Shown here in pieces: positions 1 to 5,489 of a stretch of DNA of 9,632 nt (its first letter is position 1; the number at the start of each line of letters is the position of its first letter). The position numbers were made by a program, and so were the translations under genes. The stretch comes from an uncultured bacterium. Lineage in GTDB: Bacteria; Bacillota; Clostridia; Oscillospirales; Ruminococcaceae. The stretch lies in contig CAJMQZ010000074.1 of NCBI GenBank assembly GCA_905215595.1, positions 1 to 9,632 of the forward strand, given 5' to 3'. The notes below the pieces were generated by a model. That model worked only from the letters and a program-made list of their open reading frames with translations, was not told the DNA's origin and did no database searches.

Positions 1-221
1 CCCGGTCGTCTGCGGTCAATCAAACCTACCCTTACGGACAGGTGGGTGCCCTGTCTCCGGAATCACGCTTCCTCATCGAGCCTCCATGGTCGACCCATGG
101 CGGGGAGGTCTGCAATCCACCGGAGAACTCCGGGCTCCCGTTGAATGATTAGTAGGATCATACAAACCGCAACAAATCGAGCCGGGCAGGAAGTCTTGCA
201 CGGGTCAATCCGTCAAAGGAC
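1..221 (-). ncRNA. ssrS: Probable 6S RNA (SsrS), 3' end cut off by the window edge
   Basis: 6S RNA mimics an open promoter and binds sigma-A RNA polymerase holoenzyme. The sequence folds into the 6S plan: a closing stem, a large central bubble, and a long irregular terminal hairpin. Pairings in plus-strand positions: closing stem 1-8 with 178-186 and 11-16 with 166-171; bubble strands of about 26 nt at 17-43 and 140-165; terminal arm 44-51 with 132-139 (one mismatch), 54-60 with 120-126, and an apical hairpin 84-89 with 95-100. Each bubble strand has a small hairpin (24-27 with 40-43, and 146-149 with 157-160). The minus strand is preferred because the bubble's 3' strand then reads CCCACCT...AGGTTTGA, resembling the conserved 3' half of known 6S RNAs. 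The 5' end is not fixed; it lies between about 190 and 223 and may overlap the stop codon of the upstream gene. A weak TACGAT -10-like hexamer lies at 231-236. The fold also works on the plus strand, so orientation and family are inference. Confidence 0.6.
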
Positions 222-536
222 TTACTCGATATCGTAGTCCTCGCTCAGACGCTGTTCGAACAGCTTGCTGACTTCCATCAGCACCTCGTCATCCTCTACA
301 ACGTCCAGATATTCGCCTTCATCGTCCTCCCCGACACTCAGGATCACCAGCTGGGCGTCCTCGTTCAGGTCCTCTTCGTTCTCGGCATATTCCACAACAG
401 CCAGATAATGCACGCCCTTGTGGTCCAGCGCATCGATCACCTCAAAGGTGACCTCGTTGCCGTCCTCGTCCTCAAGGGTCATCAGGTCGGGCTGATATTC
501 CTCTTCCGTATTGGGGTTCTTGATCTCGTCAGACAT
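222..536 (-). CDS. DUF1292 family protein (YrzB-like), 104 aa
   Basis: Small, very acidic soluble protein of unknown biochemical function. The sequence begins MSDEIKNPNTEEEYQPD and continues with the DUF1292 pattern: a short strand with an acidic DEDGNEV turn, a central FEVIDALDHKGVHYLAVVEY segment, and an acidic ILSVGEDDEGEYLDVVEDDE stretch before a C-terminal helix. There is no signal peptide or membrane segment. The start at 536 is chosen because an AGGAG Shine-Dalgarno site (543-547) lies 6 nt upstream. The longer frame starting at 680 would include the promoter and shows no family similarity. In Bacillus and many Clostridia a DUF1292 gene follows ruvX (yrrK); here both are on the minus strand but a divergently oriented lipoprotein gene sits between them. 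The stop codon directly abuts the putative 6S RNA. The family assignment is from recognised sequence pattern; function unknown. Confidence 0.88.
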   Translation of the reverse strand: MSDEIKNPNTEEEYQPDLMTLEDEDGNEVTFEVIDALDHKGVHYLAVVEYAENEEDLNEDAQLVILSVGEDDEGEYLDVVEDDEVLMEVSKLFEQRLSEDYDIE

Positions 537-608
537 AATACGCTCCTGTATTGCTTTATCACAAAAAGCAGTTGATGCAGCGGGCTGTACCCCGCTTGGT
601 CTGCTTAT

Positions 609-637
609 AGTGTAGCGTGTTTTGCCCGGTTCGTCAA
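609..637 (-). promoter_or_regulatory. Sigma-A promoter for the DUF1292 gene
   Basis: On the minus strand, TTGACG (plus 632-637) is followed by a 17-bp spacer and TACACT (plus 609-614). Transcription would begin near 602, giving a 5' UTR of about 65 nt. That UTR contains a 6-bp GC hairpin (579-584 pairing with 591-596) of unknown role, then the AGGAG site. This promoter lies inside the open frame upstream of 536, which supports the shorter start. Confidence 0.75.
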
Positions 638-707
638 GATGCTTTTTCGCACAGAAATCATTGGATAAATTTTCACGCAATTTCCTCTCGCACTGCCGCG
701 CAGAATA

Positions 708-716
708 TGGTATACT
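708..716 (+). promoter_or_regulatory. Extended -10 promoter for the cyclophilin lipoprotein gene
   Basis: TGG followed by TATACT (711-716) forms an extended -10 element. No good -35 hexamer is seen 16-18 bp upstream, which is usual when a TGN extension is present. Transcription would start near 723, leaving a leader of about 60 nt before the ATG at 785. It lies back to back with the DUF1292 promoter, about 70 bp away. Confidence 0.6.
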
Positions 717-784
717 ACTGGTTAAAGCTTTTGCGCTGCGCTGTGCGGCGCTGTAGTACAGTATATGGAACAGGGAGCGGGAGT

Positions 785-1507
785 ATGTTGAAAAAATTAG
801 GGGCAGTCTGTCTTGCGGCGGTGCTGCTGCTTACCGGCTGCACGCTGCGGCCGCAGGAAAACGGCAGTAAAGTCCAGAGCATCAGCCGCCCGGCGGTGGA
901 ATCCGCTGAGCTGCAGTTCACCCACCCGGCAGCAGGGAACACGGTTGCGGTGTTCGATACCTCTGCGGGTGTTTTCCGGGCGGTGCTCTTCCCGGAAAAG
1001 GCCCCGCAGGCCTGCGATAACTTTATCGGCCTTGTGCAGCAGGGCTACTATAACGGCCTTACCGTGAGCCGGGTGGAGAACCAGTTCGTGGTGGAAGCCG
1101 GGCAGGGCGCAGACGGTAAGGGCTCTACCATCTGGAAGGGCAGCCGCTACCCGGTGGAAGCATCGGACAGCCTGCACCATTACGCCGGGGCGCTGTGCAT
1201 GGGCGTGGATGCCTCCGGCGCGTGTGCCAGCGTGTTCTATGTGGTGGAATCGCTGCCGGGAGAACAGTCGGTAACGCAGGAGCTGGTGGACCAGATGAAT
1301 GCCTCCGGTTACCGCGCCGAGGTGGTATCCGCTTACCAGACCGCGGGCGGCGCACCCTATCTGGACTACACCGACACCGTATTCGGGCAGGTGTACGAGG
1401 GTATGGACATCGTGGACACCATCGCCCAGACCGCCGTGGACGAAAACCAGAAGCCCACCACCGATATTACCATCAACAGCGTGAGCATCGAGACCTATCA
1501 GGGATAA
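785..1507 (+). CDS. Cyclophilin-type peptidyl-prolyl isomerase lipoprotein, 240 aa
   Basis: Predicted extracytoplasmic lipoprotein with a cyclophilin fold, probably a folding catalyst or chaperone for secreted proteins. Residues 1-19 form a lipoprotein signal peptide: KK charge, a hydrophobic core AVCLAAVLLL, then the lipobox LTGC with Cys19 as the lipidated residue. After a linker, the cyclophilin domain spans about 53-235. Recognisable blocks are the first strand VAVFDTSAGVFRAVLF, the APQACDNFIGLVQQGYYNGL helix, SRVENQFVVEAG (about 95-106), a degenerate ASVFYVV block (about 148-154), and DTVFGQVYEGMDIVDTI (about 197-213). There is an insertion of about 35 residues between the last two blocks. 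By alignment to human CypA the catalytic Arg is kept (R96) and Phe is kept (F101), but Gln63 becomes Glu (E104), Gln111 becomes Val (V150), Trp121 becomes Tyr (Y192) and His126 becomes Asp (D196). The start is set by the GGGAG site at 773-777, 7 nt before ATG, and by the signal peptide. Confidence 0.85.
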   Translation: MLKKLGAVCLAAVLLLTGCTLRPQENGSKVQSISRPAVESAELQFTHPAAGNTVAVFDTSAGVFRAVLFPEKAPQACDNFIGLVQQGYYNGLTVSRVENQFVVEAGQGADGKGSTIWKGSRYPVEASDSLHHYAGALCMGVDASGACASVFYVVESLPGEQSVTQELVDQMNASGYRAEVVSAYQTAGGAPYLDYTDTVFGQVYEGMDIVDTIAQTAVDENQKPTTDITINSVSIETYQG

Positions 1508-1518
1508 ATAGTAAAGTC

Positions 1519-1558
1519 AAAAAATGATGCCTGTGCGTGAGCACAGGCATCATTTTTT
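1519..1558. terminator. Bidirectional intrinsic terminator between the PPIase gene and ruvX
   Basis: A perfect inverted repeat with an 18-bp arm (1519-1536 with 1541-1558) and a GTGA loop. The GC-rich part of the stem has an A tract on the left and a T tract (1553-1558) on the right, so it gives a U run in transcripts of either strand. It ends the plus-strand lipoprotein gene and the minus-strand ruvX gene. The ruvX stop codon (1557-1559) overlaps the base of the stem. Confidence 0.93.
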
Positions 1559-1988
1559 ACATCTCCCCGGGGTGCTCCTTACGCCATGCAAGATAGTCCT
1601 CCAAAATCACCGTGGCGCTGACCGAATCCAAAATCTCCTTACGGCGGCTGCCGTAGGTGCCGCTTTCGTCCAGAAGGTCGGCGGCGGCGCAGGTGGTCTG
1701 GCGCTCGTCCCACATCCGTACCGGCAGGCCGCTCCAAAGCTCCACAGTCTTTGCCAGCTTGCGGCTCTTGGCGGCGCGCTCACCCTCGGTGCCGTCCATA
1801 TTCAGCGGCAGACCGATCAGAATCATCTCGGCTTCGATCTCCTTGGCTACCTCGCAGACCCGGGCGGCAACCTTGTTGCGCGCCTTTAAGGTGATCTGGG
1901 GCGTGATGGCGGTGGTAAGAAATTCGGTGCGGTCGCAGGTGGCAAGGCCGGTGCGGCTGTCCCCGTAGTCAACGGCTAAAATCTTCAT
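1557..1988 (-). CDS. ruvX: RuvX/YqgF-family putative Holliday junction resolvase, 143 aa
   Basis: Small RNase H-fold nuclease of the YqgF/YrrK family, annotated as a putative Holliday junction resolvase; E. coli YqgF also takes part in 16S rRNA maturation. The N-terminal MKILAVDYGDSRTGLA block carries the first catalytic Asp (D7). The domain then shows ILIGLPLNMDGTEGE (about 57-70), the DERQTT motif (D94, E95) and a C-terminal ILDSVSATVILEDYL block with D121. Length fits the family. The start is supported by AAGGGA (1995-2000), 6 nt upstream of ATG, and by a promoter just above. A much longer open frame continues upstream on this strand to 3944, but that part is antisense to addB and has no family features. 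The gene is divergent from addB and convergent with the lipoprotein gene. Whether RuvX and AddAB cooperate is not shown by the sequence. Confidence 0.93.
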   Translation of the reverse strand: MKILAVDYGDSRTGLATCDRTEFLTTAITPQITLKARNKVAARVCEVAKEIEAEMILIGLPLNMDGTEGERAAKSRKLAKTVELWSGLPVRMWDERQTTCAAADLLDESGTYGSRRKEILDSVSATVILEDYLAWRKEHPGEM

Positions 1989-2024
1989 ACAAAGTCCCTT
2001 TCCGGTGTACAGAATGTTTTTTTC

Positions 2025-2053
2025 AGTGTACCACAGCGGCGGCGGGATTGCAA
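2025..2053 (-). promoter_or_regulatory. Sigma-A promoter for ruvX
   Basis: On the minus strand TTGCAA (2048-2053) is followed by a 17-bp spacer and TACACT (2025-2030), with a TG extension directly before the -10. Transcription would start near 2018, about 30 nt before the ATG. The addB promoter lies about 55 bp away in the opposite direction. Confidence 0.7.
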
Positions 2054-2083
2054 AGAAAAGCGGTGGTTTTATCTCCGCTTTCG

Positions 2084-2092
2084 TGTTACAAT
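2084..2092 (+). promoter_or_regulatory. Extended -10 promoter for the addB-addA operon
   Basis: TGT followed by TACAAT (2087-2092) gives an extended -10 element. The -35 region 17 bp upstream (TGGTTT) is poor. Transcription would begin near 2099, so the leader before addB is only about 28 nt and includes the Shine-Dalgarno site GGGAGGAG (2113-2120), which lies 6 nt before the ATG. No operator or SOS box was recognised. Confidence 0.6.
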
Positions 2093-2126
2093 AAAGGCAA
2101 AAATCAACGAGCGGGAGGAGACCGAA

Positions 2127-5100
2127 ATGCTGAAACTGGTTCTGGGCACTTCCGGCAGCGGCAAAACCACCCTGCTGTATGCCCGCATCCGCGCCCGCGC
2201 CGAGGCGGGGAAACGCAGTATCCTGCTGGTGCCGGAGCAGTTTACTTCCAGCACCGAGGCACGCATCTACCGGGAGCTGGGCGATGCCCTTTCCGGCATG
2301 GTGGAAAGCTATTCCTTTACCAGTCTGGCCGAGCATATCCTTGCGATAGAGGGCGGCGCGGCGGTGCAGACCCTGACCGATGCCGGGCGGGCGGTGCTGG
2401 TGCGCCGTGCGCTGGAAGAATTGCAGGATAACGTGCACTACTACTACCGCCACCGGCGCAGCGCAGCCTTTTGCCAGATGGCGGCAGAGACCATAGACGA
2501 ATTGAAAAGCGCCGGGCTTTCCGGGCAGCAATTGCAGGAGCTTGCCCGGGACTGCGGCACCGAGAGCGCAAAGCTGGGCGAACTGGCACTCATCTTTCAG
2601 GGCTACGAAAGCCTGCTGACGGGCACCGGCATGGACCCCGCCGACCGTCTGGAGCTGGCTGCCGACCGGCTGGAAGCTGCGCTTGCCCGGGACGAGCTGC
2701 CGGACTTTCTGCGCGAGCGCGAGGTGTTCATTGATGAGTTCGACACCTTCAACGCGCCCAAAAAGCGGCTGATGGGCGCCATGCTGGCCGCGCTGCCCGC
2801 CGTAACGGTGGCGCTGTGCGAGGACGGCGCATCCATGCAGCCCGGCGATCTGGAATTGTTCTCCGGTGCAAAGCAGGTGGCGGCGCAGCTGCGCCAGCTG
2901 GCACGCAAAAACGGCGCACAGGTGGCTGCGCCGGAACTGCTGCGGCGGGATCTGCGCCATAAAGATGCCCCGGGGCTTGCCGCCCTGACCGAGCTGCTGG
3001 AGACCGGCAGCTGCACCCCGCCGGAAAGCGCCCCGGAGCTGCGGCTGTTTGCCGCCGCCAGCCGGGAGGAGGAAGCACGCTGCGCCGCAGCCGCCATCCG
3101 CCGCCTGATGCGGCAGGGGGTGCGCTGCGGAAAAATTGCGGTGGTCTGCCGTGATATCAGCCTGTACCGGGCTGTGGTGCGGTACGAGTTCCGCATGGCA
3201 GAGATCCCTCTGTACTGCGACGAACCCACCACCCCGGAGTTCAGCGCCCCCGCCACGGCGGTGCGGGCACTGCTGGCATTGCTGCGGGGTGCGGACATGA
3301 CCGAGCAGCTGACCGTGCTGGCCAAGACCGGCCTGTGCGCTCTGACCGAGCCGGAAGTCTGCGCGCTGGAGAACTACGCCTACACATGGTCGCCTAATGC
3401 AGCGGCGTGGCGGGCAGAATTTACCAAAAGTCCCCGTGGCTTCGGTGACGCCGAACTGACCGAGGAAGATATGCTGAACCTGACCCGCGCCGAGAATGCC
3501 CGCAAAAAGCTGGTGACGGCGGTGGATACCCTGCGCAGCAAGGTGCGCAGCGCCAACGCCGAGCAGATCAGCCGGGCGCTGTATTTCTGTCTGAAGGAGC
3601 TGGGCGCAGAGGGACAGCAGGCTGCACAGGTGGAGGATATCCGCACCGCCCGGGGCATCCCGGCGGCAGAGGAAGCCGCCCGCGAGTGGAATGTGGTGAT
3701 GCAGCTGCTGGACGAGATGGCGCGGCTGCTGGGCGGTCAGGGCATCACCGTGCCGGAGTACGAGGATCTTTTCAGTCTGCTGCTGCGCTCCTCTGACCTT
3801 GGGCACATCCCGCAGACCTTGGACGCGGTGGTGCTGGCAAGCGCCGGTAAAATGCGTCTGGATGCGCCGGACTATGTGTTCGTGCTGGGGCTGGCAGAGG
3901 GCGAATTTCCCTGTACCCCCGCAGAAAGCGGCCTGCTGACCCACGCCGACCGCGACCTGCTGATGGCAAAACAGATCGATCTGCCGGACTGTTTTGAGAA
4001 CCGCGTGGTGCGTGAACAGGTCTGCTTTTACAAAGCTCTTACCGCCCCGGCAAAGGGGCTGTGGATGAGCTGGCCGAAGGGACAGGGGCAGACCCTGTGT
4101 GCTGCGCTGGAACCCATCGTGGAGGCATTGCAGCCCGCCGCACCGCAGCTGGAACTGATCGACCTTGCCGCCACCCCCGCAGACGGCTTAGACGTACTGG
4201 GCGGCGGCTGGCCGCTGACCGAACTGGAACGCGCCAGCCTGACCGAGGCGCTGCGCGCCCCCGGTGAGGGAGTGCAGGCACCCCGGGGGCTTGCGCTGTT
4301 GCAGCGCATGGAGCAGGACCCGCCCCGGCAGGTGCAGGATCTGCCCACACTGGAAACGCTGCTGGGCAGGCGGCTGCACATCTCGCCCAGCCAGCTGGAA
4401 AAATACTATACCTGCCGCTACGGCTACTTTTTGCAGTATGTGCTGGGGCTGAAGCCCCGCCGCCGTGCAGAGCTTTCGGCCGACCAAAGCGGTACCCTGA
4501 TGCACTGGGTGCTGCAGATGGCGCTGGACCCCCACCCCGGGGCAGACAACCCCTGCGCCGGGCTGCGCCCCTTTTTGGAGCTGGACGATACCGCCATGGC
4601 TGACCTTGCCGCCGCACTGGTGGACGAGTACGCGCGGCGCTATCTGCCGGAGGATACCGCACGCTTTGCCTACCTGCTCTCCCGGCTGAAAAAGAGCATG
4701 ACCAGCCTGCTGTGCTATCTGCGGGACGAGCAGAACCAGTCCCAATTCAAGCCCGTGGCCTGCGAGCTGAAAATAGGCCGGGGCGAGGATGCCGTGCCCG
4801 GGCAGGTGTACCGCCTGTCGGACGGGCGCACGGTGCAGCTGGTGGGCACGGTGGACCGCGCGGACGAGTGGATCGAGGAGGACGGCACCCGCTGGGTGCG
4901 GGTGGTGGACTACAAGACCGGCAGCAAAAAGCTGGACTTGAAAGAGGTCTACTGCGGGCTGGACTGCCAGATGCTGCTGTATCTGTTCAGCCTGACCCGG
5001 GATGCGGGCGGGCGCTTTACCGGCGCACAGCCGGCGGGCGTTTTGTATCTGCTGGCCGACCCCGCCCCCCAGACCCTGCCCCGCGAGCAGGCTGCCCGAG

Positions 5101-5489
5101 CGGTGGAGTACCAGCTGGACGGCCTTGTGCGGGACGAGCAGAAGATCTTTGACGCCATGGATGCGGACGAAACGGGCAAGTACCTGCCCTTCGGCTACCG
5201 CAACGGCGCACCCAGCCCCTACCAGAAGGACAAGCGGGCAGACAGCGCCAAGCTCAGCCGCATTCAATTGCATCTGGACGACCTTGTTACCCAGATGGGA
5301 GAGCAGCTTTACGGCGGGCAGGTCGATGCCGAGCCGCTGGTGGTGAGCAGCAGCAAAAGCCCCTGCACATGGTGCGATTACAGCTTTATCTGCTGCCACG
5401 AGACCGGGGTGCACGAGCGTGCGCTGGAAGCCCCTGCAAAGCCCTTTGAACCCGAGGAAGAACCTGAAGAAGAGGAGGAACAGCCGTGA
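2127..5489 (+). CDS. addB: ATP-dependent helicase/nuclease subunit B (AddB), 1120 aa
   Basis: AddB pairs with AddA to unwind and resect double-strand breaks. In the studied Bacillus enzyme the AddB nuclease cuts the 5'-ended strand and AddB recognises Chi. The N-terminus has a Walker A motif, GTSGSGKTT (about 7-15). IDEFDTF (D203, E204) lies in the motif II position of the helicase-like domain. VFVLGLAEGEFP (about 581-592), followed by GLLTHADRDLL, is typical of AddB. The C-terminal RecB-type nuclease shows H793 in GTLMH, D910 in GTVDRADEW, D928-Y-K930 in VVDYKTG and a CQMLLYLF block. The 4Fe-4S clasp is complete: C763 in YYTCRYGY, then C1080, C1083 and C1089 with the C-x2-C-x5-C spacing known from B. 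subtilis AddB. The protein ends in a very acidic tail of about 15 residues. Its length is near that of B. subtilis AddB. It is first in the operon, and its stop overlaps the addA start. Confidence 0.96.
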   Translation: MLKLVLGTSGSGKTTLLYARIRARAEAGKRSILLVPEQFTSSTEARIYRELGDALSGMVESYSFTSLAEHILAIEGGAAVQTLTDAGRAVLVRRALEELQDNVHYYYRHRRSAAFCQMAAETIDELKSAGLSGQQLQELARDCGTESAKLGELALIFQGYESLLTGTGMDPADRLELAADRLEAALARDELPDFLREREVFIDEFDTFNAPKKRLMGAMLAALPAVTVALCEDGASMQPGDLELFSGAKQVAAQLRQLARKNGAQVAAPELLRRDLRHKDAPGLAALTELLETGSCTPPESAPELRLFAAASREEEARCAAAAIRRLMRQGVRCGKIAVVCRDISLYRAVVRYEFRMAEIPLYCDEPTTPEFSAPATAVRALLALLRGADMTEQLTVLAKTGLCALTEPEVCALENYAYTWSPNAAAWRAEFTKSPRGFGDAELTEEDMLNLTRAENARKKLVTAVDTLRSKVRSANAEQISRALYFCLKELGAEGQQAAQVEDIRTARGIPAAEEAAREWNVVMQLLDEMARLLGGQGITVPEYEDLFSLLLRSSDLGHIPQTLDAVVLASAGKMRLDAPDYVFVLGLAEGEFPCTPAESGLLTHADRDLLMAKQIDLPDCFENRVVREQVCFYKALTAPAKGLWMSWPKGQGQTLCAALEPIVEALQPAAPQLELIDLAATPADGLDVLGGGWPLTELERASLTEALRAPGEGVQAPRGLALLQRMEQDPPRQVQDLPTLETLLGRRLHISPSQLEKYYTCRYGYFLQYVLGLKPRRRAELSADQSGTLMHWVLQMALDPHPGADNPCAGLRPFLELDDTAMADLAAALVDEYARRYLPEDTARFAYLLSRLKKSMTSLLCYLRDEQNQSQFKPVACELKIGRGEDAVPGQVYRLSDGRTVQLVGTVDRADEWIEEDGTRWVRVVDYKTGSKKLDLKEVYCGLDCQMLLYLFSLTRDAGGRFTGAQPAGVLYLLADPAPQTLPREQAARAVEYQLDGLVRDEQKIFDAMDADETGKYLPFGYRNGAPSPYQKDKRADSAKLSRIQLHLDDLVTQMGEQLYGGQVDAEPLVVSSSKSPCTWCDYSFICCHETGVHERALEAPAKPFEPEEEPEEEEEQP
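5473..5478 (+). promoter_or_regulatory. Ribosome binding site of addA within the addB coding end
   Basis: AGGAGG lies inside the codons for the acidic AddB tail (Glu-Glu-Glu), 7 nt before the GTG at 5486. It fixes the addA start as GTG in the GTGA overlap and implies translational coupling of the two subunits. Confidence 0.8.

Noticed and set aside
200..213. Small inverted repeat after the DUF1292 stop as an intrinsic terminator.
   Set aside because: Only 4 bp of stem and no following U tract on either strand.
1..221. Plus-strand large SRP RNA (scRNA): GGTGCCCTGT followed by an AATC..CGCT-like stretch resembles the Bacillus Alu domain.
   Set aside because: The highly conserved S-domain (AGGTC...GGAAGCAGC) is absent from the following 150 nt, and the overall fold fits 6S better. 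It remains the main alternative.
579..596. GC hairpin in the DUF1292 5' UTR as a terminator or riboswitch.
   Set aside because: Six-base-pair stem with no U run directly after it and no recognisable riboswitch motif.
537..680. Longer N-terminus for the DUF1292 protein starting at 680.
   Set aside because: The extra 48 residues cover a good promoter and have no family similarity; the start at 536 has an AGGAG site at proper spacing.
617..784. Longer N-terminus for the cyclophilin lipoprotein starting at 617.
   Set aside because: It would bury the lipoprotein signal peptide and cover the extended -10 promoter; the ATG at 785 has GGGAG 7 nt upstream.
1989..3944. Upstream part of a 795-codon open frame on the minus strand ending in ruvX.
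   Set aside because: It is antisense to addB, low in recognisable domains and typical of stop-poor shadow frames in GC-rich DNA.
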